Source: Echinometra lucunter (Eukaryota; Echinodermata; Echinoidea; Camarodonta; Echinometridae). From it: a stretch of DNA of 64,000 nt. Position numbers and translations under genes: made by a program. The notes beneath the pieces were generated by a model. It saw only the letters and a list, made by a program, of their open reading frames with translations. It searched no databases and had not been told where the DNA came from. Location of the stretch: positions 5,786,709 through 5,850,708 of the forward strand of contig CM057165.1 of the NCBI GenBank assembly GCA_029962745.1, given 5' to 3'. How positions within the stretch are numbered: the stretch's first letter is position 1; each line of letters opens with the position of its first letter. This document shows, in pieces, positions 11,711 through 22,947 of this stretch.

Positions 11711-12180
11711 ATATCAAACTTGAGGAAAAAATTTCACAGCTTCTCAGTTTTGCTAGTATCTTGCTACTGGCTAGGTAAAAGCAAAGAAATCTGAAAAATA
11801 GGTTAGAGGACCTTCTAAAACTGTACATAACCTTTAAGCTTCTGACACTACTTTACTTTATGTTTATTTTTTTTCTCATACTACACGTACATATTGTAAG
11901 GAACATGTGGTGCTCTGAAATATCTGGGTCTCCTTTTCAGCCTTTCATGCTTATTTAGTAAAATAGACAAGTACATTGCCATTTCCATACTGTAGACTGA
12001 ATAAATTGGCGAGAATTGTTCATGCCAAATAACTTCCTGAATCAAATATTCCAAGTTTTATTTAGTTTTACTGACTTTGATAATACTTTTGCTTATCACT
12101 TTTGAAATTCCATCTGTAGTTATTGTGGGTTATCAAGAGTTCACATTGCACATTGCACATTGCAGTAATTTCCTCCTTTA
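11711..12180. other. no gene seen
   Basis: AT-rich; no recognised structure. Confidence 0.35.
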
Positions 12181-12710
12181 AAGGGCAAGTCCACCCTGGA
12201 AGTTTCACTGTTTCAATACAAGGAAATAAATTTGAACAGCATTTTACAAAAGAAATGAGCAAAATCGGTCAAAGAATAAGAAAATTACACTCATTTACAT
12301 TTTCTAGTAAACTACTCTCGGTTCTGCAAATTGGCAACACTGATGACGTCATATGCGAGCAGGTCTCCATTCACTTTGTACATGAAATTTTCATAAAATT
12401 TCATAAAGCTCTTCGTAAAGTTACAAACGACTTGAATATGGCAAGCCAAATAGGTTTCTCAATCATTATAATTTGCATCAGCTAAAGCTGAAATATGCAG
12501 ATGTAGACTAACATAACCTTTGTTTACAAACATTTTTATTGCAAAGTATGTCCTTTGCCACAATTTCATTGGGATTATAGGAAATGTAGTCACACTTTGT
12601 TAAAACATCAGGAAAAACTTTGGGCATTGCATTTGGCACTTCATATTCAAGTCATTCGTAAAGTCATTCGTAACTTTACGAACAGCTTTACGAAACACCC
12701 CCCAGAACAG

Positions 12711-13021
12711 CAAAATAATTCAACACATAACTGTACTCATTTTGGTTGCATTACTATTTGTTGCTTCATGCTAAAAAAATTTAAAACAAATTTAAGCACC
12801 AAAATCCTTAAATTGGCAACACGATAAGAAATTCAGAATCACTGTTTCCATGTGAATTGGCAACTTTTTACCTTCTGAAAATACTTTCTGTCATTTCCTA
12901 TTTATTCAGATATTTATTTCAGATACCTTACTGCATAAAAGAAAAATATTGGTGTTGCCAATTTGAAGAAGAAAAGATGATCAAATAGTGGTTCAAATAA
13001 TTCTTGTCTGAGATGGGTTAA
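12711..13021. mobile_element. piggyBac-like MITE, truncated copy 3
   Basis: Resembles the right-hand three quarters of the element at 33979-34387 in the same orientation (ACTCATTTTGGTTGC, TTAAATTGGCAACAC, TTGGTGTTGCCAATTTGAAG). It ends at GATGGGTTAA. The left end is missing, and the sequence is more diverged than the other two copies. Confidence 0.6.
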
Positions 13022-13450
13022 ACTTTGAAACTATGTGCAACTTTCCATTATTGTTGGTACAACCTTTTAAGTTAACTGTGTCCATATGGCACATAACTAT
13101 GAGTAAGGACCTACCCCCTGCATAGTTACTAGTTTACCATGGGATAACTTGTGGCTTAAAAGTTTGAATTTTCAGAGGCATGAGTCCATATGCACATGTA
13201 TTCGTAGTCTACAAGGTAGCTCCATAGTAAAAAAACTATGCGCTAAAGTTAAACTTCAAGTTCATGCCCATCATGTGAACGCGGCTAATGTCATGTTGTG
13301 GAACATCCCGCTGGGAGATGTCAGAAGGGTATTGGGTGAAAGTTGAGGGACTCCACAGAAAGCAAATGGTTTCTTGTGCACCTGCAGGTATCCCAGCAAC
13401 TGCAACAAGTTTTTTTTTGGCAAGCCTCACATCCCCCTGGATGCCTGAAT
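13022..13450. other. no gene seen
   Basis: A slightly GC-richer stretch around 13260-13420, but no splice-bounded exon with a recognisable product. Confidence 0.3.
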
Positions 13451-13454
13451 CTAA

Positions 13455-13538
13455 ATTAACTTAAAATGCTATTTAGGATGAATAAATTGAATGGGTGACT
13501 GGAAGGAAGATATTGGAAGAAAAGGAATCGAGCTAGAA

Positions 13539-13587
<49 letters not shown>

Positions 13588-13790
13588 AATTGAATAGTGA
13601 GAGAGAGTGAGTGAGAGAGAGCTTGCCCTTTTTGTTGCTAGGTCATAAAACCCTATAATGCTAGTTAGGATGAATAGATTGAATTGGTGACTGGAAGGGA
13701 GATATTGGAAGAAGAGGAATCGAACTAGAGAAAGAGAGAGAGAGAGAGAGCTAGCATGCCCTTTTTGTTGCTAGGTCATGGAACCCTCAG
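13455..13790 (+). repeat. two-copy tandem duplication with (GA)n
   Basis: About 190 bp (AGGATGAATAAATTGAATGG ... GAATCGAGCTAG, a GA tract, then TGCCCTTTTTGTTGCTAGGT) occurs twice in a row. The GA tract is long in copy 1 (about 13540-13584) and short in copy 2 (about 13733-13750). Confidence 0.75.
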
Positions 13791-14306
13791 ACATGTCTTT
13801 TCCTAGTGAAGAACAATGATGATCAAGAATTGTAAAAAAAATAAAAGAGTAAGGGAAACAGGAGGGATGGAAAGAGATATACATGTATGTATTGTGACTC
13901 CTGAAAACTTGATTGAAAACTCAAGTTCAGAGATAAGAACAGATTCATCATTAGGAATGGATTCATGATTCTTATAATATTCATAAGGTGCCTTTTGCAG
14001 AGGATGGTTTTGTCTTAAAGTCTAAGATTGTGAAAAATGTCTTTTGATGTGATTTTTTTTCTTACTTCATTTAGAGTTTTATTTCTATTTCGAGCAATTT
14101 TTAGCTGGTTCAAGAGATGTTGGGAAAAGGGATTTTTGGAAGTCTTCAGAATAAATTAGAATGGGACTTCTCTGTGTCTAGGTGAATGTGATTCAAAAAA
14201 TGATTTGTAAGAAATTGTGGGTAAAAGTTGATCATTTTTAATGTTTGACTGAATGATGGCATGCCACCTCTAACTCGATCGTCTCTTCTTTGCTATCTAT
14301 TTCCAG
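13791..14306. other. intron-like sequence before the terminal exon
   Basis: AT-rich, ending in a pyrimidine tract and TTTCCAG (14300-14306) that serves as the 3' splice site of the exon at 14307. Confidence 0.5.
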
Positions 14307-14567
14307 CTTTCCCAGGACAGGAAACCAGCTGTAGGTCACGACACTCGGCCCTTGGTCTCTAACCTCCTCCAGAGGGCGATACGCACGGTGGGAGCAAGTC
14401 CCGTCACCAGCGAGGAGCGTCTCATGAACGACATCCAGACAAGCTCGGGCCTAGCAGAGGCGTGCGATGAACAGATTAAGAGTGCAATCAGGCAGCGCTT
14501 GCGCCAGGACCCGGATTACGATACCCAAAAGTTCCCGCATACGGAAGAGTACTTCCATAAGAAGTGA
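14307..14567 (+). CDS. terminal coding exon of an unidentified protein
   Basis: The reading frame opens directly at a good 3' splice site (tctatttccag before 14307, phase 0) and runs 86 codons to TGA at 14565-14567. It is clearly GC-richer than its surroundings and has coding-like codon use. The predicted segment starts LSQDRKPAVGHDTRPLVSNL. It then has a hydrophilic stretch rich in Arg, Glu and Gln that is likely helical (SEERLMNDIQ, QIKSAIRQRLRQDPDYD) and ends FPHTEEYFHKK. There is no signal peptide or membrane segment. I do not recognise the family. Upstream exons are not visible with confidence and may lie before the window. The start in the raw ORF is TTG, so this is an internal frame opened by splicing, not a translation start. 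Three decayed copies of its 3' part follow in tandem. Confidence 0.7.
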   Translation, partial: LSQDRKPAVGHDTRPLVSNLLQRAIRTVGASPVTSEERLMNDIQTSSGLAEACDEQIKSAIRQRLRQDPDYDTQKFPHTEEYFHKK

Positions 14568-14639
14568 GCCTACAAATTTCCAAGTATAGACAGTTGATCA
14601 AAGGTGCATCTTGATGTTGCCAATTTGAGACCATTGCTT

Positions 14640-15150
14640 GTGATCTTGATCATATAGAAATGTCATTCAGGCAAAACCTAATGCAGGACCCTGATTGCAA
14701 CAACTAAAAGTTTGCCCATAGTTGGGAGTATTGCCAGAAGAGATGAGCAAGATTTTTTAATGTAGACAGTTGATTGGAGGTGCTTTGTGATGTTGCCAAT
14801 TTGAAGACACCTTGTCATTTTGGACCAGATAAAAAGTGTCATAAGACAAAGTCAAAACAGGACCTGGATCAAAAACACTTAAAAGTTCCCCCATACTTGA
14901 AGTACTTCCCTAAGAAGTGAGCTGACTGATTTTTGATCGGGAGCGCATCGAGGTGTTGCCATTTTAAGATGGCTTCTTGTGATCTTCACCAGATACAAAG
15001 TGCAATCAGGTAGAGCGTTAAACAGACCCATATTAAGATGTTTTGAAGTTCCCCTATACTGAAGAGTACTTCCATAAAAAACTAGTTAAAACAGAGTTTT
15101 AGATCATAGACAGTGACCAGAGAGGTATCGGGATTGTCACCATTAGAATA
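14640..15150 (+). pseudogene. three decayed tandem copies of the exon tail and 3' UTR
   Basis: The last part of the exon and the sequence after its stop codon recur at spacings of about 163-180 bp. The marker AGTGCAATCAGGCAG (about 14480) returns near 14660, 14836 and 14999. Each copy also repeats CAGGACC...GAT, AAGTTCCC.CATAC.., GAAGTACTTCC.TAAGAA and GATAGACAGTTGATC plus GTTGCCA. All three are frame-broken, and the first two also lack the exact coding matches retained in the last. Confidence 0.8.
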
Positions 15151-15450
15151 CTTCAACTAGTGCTCTACTGCAGATAATAATGATTACCGCATTGGTGACA
15201 AATTGTGGATTCAAATCTCATTTTCTATCAATGGTAAATATTCACTTCAAAGTTCATGTAGAAGTTCATCTCCAGAGGGCAAGACTCGTCTTCATGATTC
15301 AATAACTTCCTAGATTCATGACTTTGTCACTTTATACCGTCAAAACTGTATCTTGATAGCTGTAGTATGGTACACCCTGGGATCTCAATGTAGTACAGAC
15401 AAATTTAGATTGCATTTAGCTGTATATTTTATGAGAATTTTTTGTTTTTA
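15151..15450. other. no gene seen
   Basis: AT-rich sequence after the last decayed copy. Confidence 0.3.
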
Positions 15451-15456
15451 TTATTA

Positions 15457-15668
15457 CTGTAAACTTGGAATATTTCACGGTGTGGTAATTTTCGCGCATT
15501 TTGCATGGCATGATACTTGTGCGAAAATAAAACTGCGCAAAATATTGTGTTTATTTTGCACATGGATGCAGTTATCCTAACTGCGAAAATTAAGAATGTA
15601 CGATTGTGTTTAATTCGACTAGGCATGAAAAATTTGATCACATGAAAATTTCCACTTTTACACAACAT
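15457..15668. mobile_element. probable MITE with CTGTAAA ends
   Basis: The left end CTGTAAACTTGGAATATTTC and the right end, reverse-complemented GTGTAAAAGTGGAAATTTTC, are similar inverted sequences. They enclose GCGAAAATAAAACTGCGCAA-like internal repeats. The inversion is imperfect, so confidence is moderate. Confidence 0.45.
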
Positions 15669-16795
15669 ATAATTTATTTTGTGAGAAGACAAATGACACT
15701 CATCTTTGTGTAGTTGTCGTCATAATCCTTTGTAAGCCTTTATTACACATGTGATGCGTTAACCATCTAAAAACAGAAGTCGTGGCTGAGTGGAACCATT
15801 ACAGATGTAAATGATGGTCTGATGATACTTGACCTAATGAACTTTAATACCTGACTGCTTTGAATAATGTATGTAGACCTGTTGCTTACTGAATCCCTTC
15901 ATCATCATAAGTTTAACTAAAGTATGTTTTAGCTAATGGGTTCTTCATCTCAGAATAAATGCTGTGGCTAAATGGGGCAGTTAAACTGCAAGATGTATTA
16001 ATTTGATGGTGATTGATTTAACCTAAGTGGAAAGTGATCTTTTAAGAATAATAAACATATTTGAAATTTCAAAATAGAAAAATCATATGACTATTACAAC
16101 CTATGCTAAATATGGACCAGCAACTAAAGATTGTATAATGTAAGAAGTTAAAGACTGTCTGAAACAAAAAGTCAAGGGCGCAATTTCTCGCTGTCATTTT
16201 GATTATAGAACATTACAAGGGTCATGCAGAGGTCAGAACCGGGCCGCAGCGTAATCGCCAAAACGAGCGAATATCGTTAGTGTCAACATGCAACTTGCGT
16301 CGTCCTTCATGCTCGCAATCCAAACTTCCCAGATGCTACCGTCTTGTCAGACAATCTTTAAGATTTATGGCCATTCTTTTTTTTACAATGAACATGATGA
16401 AAGCTATTTTTGAAAAATCTACTTCAGTAGCCCTGTCTATCGTCTTTAGAAATGTGCAGACTTTATAAAGGCTTGTTACGTAATCCAAACATGATTTGTA
16501 TGGGCAGTACAGTAGGCTTTCGAAATTGCACTTGAGTTGATTTTTCAAAAGTAGTTTTTATCATGTTAATTATTTTCAGTTATTTTATTTCAGCATAGAG
16601 ACACTTGCTTCAGCTAATGGCTTTTGAGTGTTCTTCAACAAGCCATTTTGACACTGCACATGTACATAGTTTTTCAAGCCTTTGCAAGTCATATTGCAGT
16701 TTGATTTCAAAGAGATTTATCATTTTGTATACTTCTTCAATGCCATAAAAAGTTGATCACAAATATTTCAATTTCATGTACCTTGCTTTTAGAAA
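15669..16795. other. no gene seen; fragment of a foldback repeat
   Basis: AT-rich. The stretch at about 16490-16560 (CATGATTTGTATGGGCAGTA, then TTGCACTTGAGTTGATTTTT) is the inverted counterpart of part of the MITE at 26593-26760. Confidence 0.5.
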
Positions 16796-16973
16796 TACAG
16801 TGGAACCTTGTTATAAAGAACATTATTAAAGCAAACCCTCGTTATAACAGAATAATTTTGCCGGTCCCACTTCTTTGTATTTTATTGTTTTTTAGCCCTG
16901 ATATAACAAGGTTTCGATATAAAGAGGTAATTTCTTGGCCTGGGGGAGTTTGTTATAACAAGGTTCACCTGTA
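16796..16973. mobile_element. TA-flanked MITE (mariner-like), copy B
   Basis: A 174-bp body (16798-16971) with inverted ends CAGTGGAACCTTGTTATAA and TTATAACAAGGTTCACCTG, flanked by TA on both sides. Internal GTTATAACA motifs repeat. It belongs to a different family from the one at 10127 but has the same structural class. Confidence 0.8.
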
Positions 16974-18006
16974 GTACTGTAGTTATTTTTAGAAATAGTA
17001 ATTCCATGTACCGGTAAACAGTTAAGCATGCCATGTTTACAGTATGTACATTAGAAATTGCAGATGCGATGATTATGGATTGTATATTTGTGCATATTGC
17101 ACCTTCATGTAATATAATGTTTTTATATGTGGTGTCCATCATATTCATGTTCTTGATGATGTATTAAGTTTTATTTTAATATTTTTTCTTACCTGAAAGT
17201 TTACATGTCCAAAAATAATCAGGCTTCTCTCTAGGATCTAACCATCGTGCAAGTTGGGACTTGTGCTGCCACTCTTAGGAGTGGGGGTGGGGAAAGGAGC
17301 AAGAATATTTCTCGTAGGAACCATCACTGACACACTGTTCATAAATTTTCTACTTTTATTCTTGGACTTGAAATAGTTGGGGCTCAACAGGAAAAAGGGT
17401 TTGTGGGACTGAGAGGAGAGCAGAAAGTTTGACATGACTGACAAACATTTTATAAAATTTGTAGCCACCTGGATTGAAGCCATTGTGTAACTTTTAAACT
17501 ATGAGCTGAATGACCCTACATGCTATCAGTGTATGAAATTATTGTGTCAATATAAAGCCCTGAAAAATGCACTTCGAAAGCATCATCATGTGCTTCACAA
17601 AAAGTGAAAATATACAATTGACCAGAAATGCCAGACCTTTTTTACCCCAAGACTGCAGTGTTAGACAATAGCATACCCAGGGTGGTTTTTTGCAAATGGC
17701 AGAATTCAGTGATAGATATCTTGATAATAACATCTTATATTTCAAAACCTTTGTATCCCTGGCTGTTTATTTATCCTTCGGAACATATTTATTAAACACA
17801 GAGATCAAAATTCAACAATTTACTAAATCAAGCCTCCACAAAGTTAACGGATCCCTAAGTATCATTGATTCTGTAATTCAAGTGGCACATATGGCACATA
17901 TGTCGTACCATGTATTTGCAACCACATGCAGAGGCCATCGCTTGTGTGGAGTTGTGATTTGAAAAAACAAACAAACAAACAAACAATTATATACAGGATA
18001 CAACTT
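16974..18006. other. no gene seen
   Basis: AT-rich intergenic DNA with a short (CAAA)n tract at about 17964-17984. Confidence 0.35.
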
Positions 18007-18039
18007 CATCTATACAGGGGCGTAACAGGTGCCTGTTAT

Positions 18040-18040
<1 letters not shown>

Positions 18041-18092
<52 letters not shown>
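18041..18092 (+). repeat. 52-base G homopolymer
   Basis: An uninterrupted G run just inside the left end of the hAT-like element, and the longest of many G or C runs in the window. Its exact length is likely to be uncertain in any assembly. Confidence 0.9.
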
Positions 18093-18093
<1 letters not shown>

Positions 18094-19370
18094 GGCAGTG
18101 CCAAAAATTTCCCGGTAACTAAGTCTAGAATATGCGGGCGTAAGCCCATACTGTGAGTAGCTTGTCGCGAAGCCTGTAGCGGGTGGGGCCCAGGGGCCCG
18201 CCTTAGGGCCCTGGTCCAGTGGCAAAGCCCCGGCGAGGGTCCAGGGAGTGGAGCCCCCGGAAGCTCCGGGGTATTGGTACTTAACTTTAGAGAGTCAAAA
18301 GATGTTGCTTTTGACATGTTTGAGCACATTATGATAACTTTTGGGGACTTGAACCTTAGAGTGTGAACCATCCCGTTTTTTAGTTTGCGAGTGAGCGAAG
18401 CCAGCGAGCCGAAAATTCCACTTTTTAGCTATAAAAATGTTTTTTTTGTCCTCAAAGTATATACTCAAGCAATATAAGATGTTTGACTAATTCAGCACCT
18501 CGCTGGTCCACTTGTTCATTTTCCTAAACCACCCTATTTCAAATATTACAAACGAGGGAGGCGAGATAGGGGAAACACACTCTTTTAGTGATGAAGTGTT
18601 ATTTTGTCATCAAAATCCACTGTAGGTTCTATTTGAGTGAGCGCAGCGAGCGAGGAAAAACTTACATTTTTTCATAGCCGCAAAGATATCGACATGTAAA
18701 TAGTTTTTGATCACCTAATTGCTACATATGATGCCTTTTGGATCATCGCTTGCCATCTAAAGCCATTTTGTTTCTATGAGCGAGCAAGGCGAGGTAGCGA
18801 CAAAAACTCTGTACTTTCTACTCAAACGTAGAATTAAACCATATAAATTAGATGAATTTTATGATGTACCATTTCTCTGTATTCGAGAAAAGCTTTACAT
18901 CTCGCGGTAAAAATAATTACAATATTCGGACAAGTTGCTTAGGGAATATGAGAGCGCTTGCCTCCCGATCTTGTTTCTATGAGCGAGCGAAGCGAGCAAG
19001 CGAGAAAGGGCTATTTTTTAATAATGAGAACAGCTAGTTTCTAGTGTACTGTTACTCCAAATTTTATGATTTTGATAACGTACATTTTATCAGCATTCTC
19101 CTTTCTCCTATTTGGTGAGGTAGGAATAAGCTACCGGTCACAGGCCATAATCTGCAAGACTCTCTCAAGCAGGGGCGTAGACAGCGGGGGGGGGGGGGGG
19201 GGGGGGGGGATGAGGGGTATGCATCCCCCCCACCTCACAAGGTGGGGGGGATGACATGTACAATCATCCCCCCCCAGGTTTTAGGGAAGGATATTTGCTT
19301 GCATTATCATTGTAAAAACAACAATAACAACAGGAACAATAAGCATAATAATAATGATGATAATACATTA

Positions 19371-19540
19371 CTAATTATTATTATCATTATTATTATTATT
19401 ATTATTATTATCATTATTATTATTACTATTATTATAATTACTATTATTATTATTATCATTATTATTATTATTATTATTATAATTATTATTATTATTATGA
19501 TAACAATAATAGTTATCATCATCATCATCATCATTAATGT
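19371..19540. repeat. (TTA)n/(ATC)n microsatellite
   Basis: ATT trinucleotides with ATC and ATA variants lie inside the level-2 element and produce poly-Ile and poly-Asn ORFs. Confidence 0.9.
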
Positions 19541-19824
19541 CACTGAAATGACGATTACTATCATAACTATATCGATCATTATTCTGATTTATGTAGTTAT
19601 TTATATTACTTTTGGGTAATTTCGGTGCCATTTTGGTAATTTATATCACTTTTGGGTAATTTATATTACTTTTGAAAAATTTTGCCGCCGTCACAGTTTT
19701 TCTGAAGTGGTGTAATAACAAAATTAAAAAAAAAAAGATAAATAGCGTGATGTAAATATGCGATAATGTGTGTGTCAGTCCATATTCTATATACGTTTGT
19801 CACGGTGCGTAGATCTTCAATTTA

Positions 19825-21039
19825 CAGAGGCGGCGCTCCCGGGGGGCAGGGGGCACAGTGCCCCCCACTTTTCGAAGCACCCAAAAAGTGCCCCTTTTTA
19901 CCCTACAAAAATGCCGCCTTTCAAACCTGTTCAGTGCCTTTCTTTTATCTTAGAAGGGCCCATTTTCTTTGTTGATCAAGTGCCCTTTCGCTTTCTAATA
20001 AGTGCCCCTTTTCGTTTCAGATATGTTCCCCTTCTTAAAATTTACAGAAATGCGCTCTTTTATTCCTTTCCCTTTTAATAGCGCTCTGTTCCCTTCTGAG
20101 AAGTGCGCCTTTAACACTTCAAATGAATGTCCCTTTTAAAATGTGATTATTATCCCCTTTCATTACCTCTTTTCGTTTTTCACAGTGCAATTCCTCTTCT
20201 GCAGATTGCCCCTTTTCAACCCTGATAAGTGCCCCATTTGAAATCTGATACATGCCCTCATTTACTTCTGATAAGTGTCCCTTTTCCTTTCTAGTATGTC
20301 CAATTTCTGCATCTGTTCATGTAAAATAAGGGCAATTAGCGCCCTTTTTGTTTTCTGATAGTGTCCCTTTTCCAATCGGGCAAGTGCTTCCCACAACTGT
20401 AATATTAGAAGGAACGGTGCCCCTTAATTGGGGGGAGGGGTATTTTTTTCTACTTTTTCTTTCTAAAGCTCGCTCGCTACGCTCGCTCGCACTTATGATA
20501 CCTCACTCAAGGCAGTTCAAGTGTGTTGTAACCATATTAAAGTCTTATATGTTCTCCCAAGTTCCTGATGGTATTGTGCTCAAAACCCCATTCAATTTGA
20601 ATATTTTGTCTGATAAAAAATGATCGGTAGCTATGAGACCTCACTAATGCATTTAAACATTATAGCTTGGTCACTAGAAGGAAAACTATATACAGAGTAA
20701 ATGGAACACGTATAAAATGAATTTCCGGGAGCCTTTATCATTATAGGCCACTCGAAATATACTGCAAATACCATGCCCTTCAGCAAAAATACCTAGCATT
20801 TCTTGCTCGCTCGCTTCGCTCGCTCACAATTGAGTAAGACAGAGCAGTATACAATAATATTGCAGAGTAGTTATTATCATGTACAAGTATGTCAAAATGC
20901 ACTTTAAAAGTGTGTTAAATAGAATGTAAGGGTATATTTTCCTTCTTCTGTTCAGCTTTTGTAAGGGCCTCTTTTCCCCCCAAAGTGCCCTTTTTCGCTA
21001 GTGCCCGCCCCCCACTTTGAAAGACGCTCCGCCGCCCTG
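19825..21039. mobile_element. hAT-like element (level 3, innermost)
   Basis: Ends CAGAGGCGGCGCTCCC and, reverse-complemented on the right, CAGGGCGGCGGAGCGTC. The flanking 8-mers TCAATTTA (19817-19824) and TCTATTTA (21040-21047) match at seven of eight bases. The body carries many imperfect copies of a roughly 25-35 bp phrase containing AAGTGCCCCTTTT and CTGATAAG. Confidence 0.7.
19855..20430 (+). repeat. degenerate AGTGCCCCTTTT minisatellite
   Basis: Phrases such as AAGTGCCCCTTTTCGTTTC, GATAAGTGCCCCATTTG and TGATAAGTGTCCCTTTTCC recur at roughly 25-40 bp. They reappear inverted near 20975-21010, forming the arms of the innermost element. Confidence 0.6.
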
Positions 21040-21065
21040 TCTATTTATGTATGTGCATTCGCGTG

Positions 21066-21066
21066 T

Positions 21067-21107
<41 letters not shown>

Positions 21108-21118
21108 TGTGTGTGTAT
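21066..21118 (+). repeat. (GT)n microsatellite
   Basis: GTGTGT repeats with a short GCGC interruption. Confidence 0.9.
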
Positions 21119-21607
21119 CTGTATACAAAATTGATCCTCGATTTCTCGTGAACGGCAAATCATCCCCCCCAGATGTAAGAACCTGTCTACGCCACTGCTC
21201 TCAAGACACATAACTCTGCACATGTTGCTGCGATGGCAAATAAACTTGGGTGATAGCAAAGGGGGTGGGAGTAGGTGCAGGGGAAGCAGGTGAAAGGGAG
21301 TAGCATTTCATGAAATAGCCCTCCTCAAATTTTATGGGATGCATTCAATGGCAGATATTTCTTATGTTTCCCTTTTCTTTCTTCTTTTTTCCCTTCTCTC
21401 TTTTCTTTCCCCCCTCTCTCTCTTCTTCTTTCTCCCTTTTCTTCTTCTTTCTTTCCCTTTCTCCCTTCCTTTTTCTTCCTTTCCCTTCATTTCATTTTTT
21501 TCCGGTGGTTTGGTGGATTTTCCCGCTGAAATCCTTCGGGGGGGGGGGGACATTCTGCCCCCCTGCCCCCCCCCCCCCCCCCCGGCTGTTACGCCACTGC
21601 ATCTATA

Positions 21608-22061
21608 TACAGATTAGCCTTGTGATCATGGATGATCCTATTACTATTTTTGTGTTGTTCCTTTTGATGGTGCTTCAACGAAAAACTGAAGTCTAATAAA
21701 AAACCACTTGATTGCAGTCGGTTTGATTAATTATGCTGACTCATTCTAATCAATCAATCTCCATGTGACTGACTTTATAGCTTGTTACAACTATATTTAA
21801 GATATTACTAAAAATACAAGATAGTTTATAAGCTCTTTGTATTTCTGACTGTCATTAAAAATTGGATTAGTTAAAAGAGACAAACATGTAAAATTATATT
21901 TGTTATCAAGTTACAAACCTGTTTTCAGACATTGAATATGAGCCTGTATTTCATGTTTCCAAAACAATGCAAAGTCTGCCATTCGCCTGTACAAGCAGTG
22001 GACCTGGTACATTTGCAACCTTCCCACTATTATGTTTATGTCATTACTCTGTCAAACGATT
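21608..22061. other. no gene seen
   Basis: AT-rich sequence between mobile elements. Confidence 0.35.
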
Positions 22062-22202
22062 CAGGTCTGCGTTTCACGAAACCGTCATATTAAGTCTAAG
22101 TTCATGGACATCTCATTGAAACGTGTGTTAACTCTACAACACACGTTTCATTGTAATGTCCAAGAAGTTAGACTTATGAAGATTTAATGAAACGGCCCCC
22201 TG
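22062..22202. mobile_element. short palindromic MITE, family shared with 47473
   Basis: A 141-bp near-palindrome beginning CAGGTCTGCGTTTCACGAAA and ending in GAAACGGCCCCCTG, with a central hairpin around CACACGTTTCA. Its close relative at 47473-47610 has the same order of motifs (GAAACCGTCATA, TTCATGGACATC, GTTAA.TCTACAACACAC). Confidence 0.75.
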
Positions 22203-22630
22203 TTTTCTTATTCAATCAAACTATGTTGGCTTTACTGCACTATTTTACCCTGTATGTGTATTCTACCGGCACTTTCCTTTAATAAATAAATATCAACAAC
22301 AAAACTCATATCTACTGCAATCTAACTGACTTTAGTTCTATAACCTATCAAATTAATATGAAGATCGCTTCTTCGATTTGATGTCAAAGAGTAGTGCATG
22401 TATAATTTGTATTAAAGCTCCCACTTACGGGTTTGAAATGTGAATTCACGTAAATCCAGTACAACTGTATTATATTGAAGAGATCAATTAATAGAAACCT
22501 CCTTCACTAAAGGGAGATATTCAGTTCAATTCAATTCACTTACGGTTTATTATTACAAGAATACCAAATATAAAGTCCGAAGACTAAAAATAGTTGGTTC
22601 ACACTGAAAAGTTACCAACAAACATTTGCA
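22203..22630. other. LINE-tail-like fragment on the minus strand
   Basis: TTCAGTTCAATTCAATTCAC followed by TTTATTATT (about 22519-22556) looks like the reverse complement of an AATAAA plus pentamer tail. The rest shows nothing. Confidence 0.4.
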
Positions 22631-22864
22631 AGGGGGTGTTGCAAGAAAGTTGAGTTGTGATAAATTGCAAATCAGTTGCAGATTTTACACTTGATGGTAA
22701 AAGTTGCGCTTGATTGCAAGACTTGCGAGTGATACTGATATCAGGCGCATCGTTTTCTTGCAACAGGATTGATTGTAAGTTGCAATCAAATGCAAATTTG
22801 CAGTTAATTACAAGACTTTCAACTGATTATTGGGATGTGCAATTGATTTCTTGAAACACCCCCT
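22631..22864. mobile_element. foldback MITE rich in TTGCAA
   Basis: Ends AGGGGGTGTTGCAAGAAA and TTTCTTGAAACACCCCCT are inverted copies. The 234-bp body is full of TTGCAA and TTGATTGCAA motifs in both orientations. Confidence 0.7.
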
Positions 22865-22947
22865 AGTTTGTCGTCTACTGATAGACGCAAACATGACAAT
22901 TGCTTATTACGATCTAAGTATGAAATGGTCCTGATATTCGGTGACAA

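Larger units (their letters stand above)
19170..21197. mobile_element. hAT-like element nested inside the first (level 2)
   Basis: Ends CAGGGGCGTAGACAG and CTGTCTACGCCACTG are inverted copies, and a perfect 8-bp duplication CTCTCAAG flanks them (19162-19169 and 21198-21205). Removing it rejoins TCTGCAAGACTCTCTCAAG to ACACATAACTCTGC, which resembles the 157-bp satellite of 7942-9030. The internal sequence contains a G-run, a (TTA)n tract and a further element. Confidence 0.85.
18015..21599. mobile_element. outer hAT-like element (level 1 of a triple nest)
   Basis: Inverted ends CAGGGGCGTAACAG (18015) and CTGTTACGCCACTG (ending 21599) are flanked by a perfect 8-bp duplication CATCTATA (18007-18014 and 21600-21607). 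An 8-bp duplication with CAGGG-type ends fits the hAT superfamily. There is no transposase ORF. The body includes a 52-G run, GAGCGAAGCGAGC-type palindromes and a pyrimidine-rich right arm. A second, inverted member of the family lies at 54942-56581. About 2.0 kb of its length is a later insertion. Confidence 0.85.

Noticed and set aside
12123..12485. 120-residue ORF
   Set aside because: It lies in repeat-like sequence (AAAGGGCAAGTCCACC start, GGCAAC motifs) and shows no domain.
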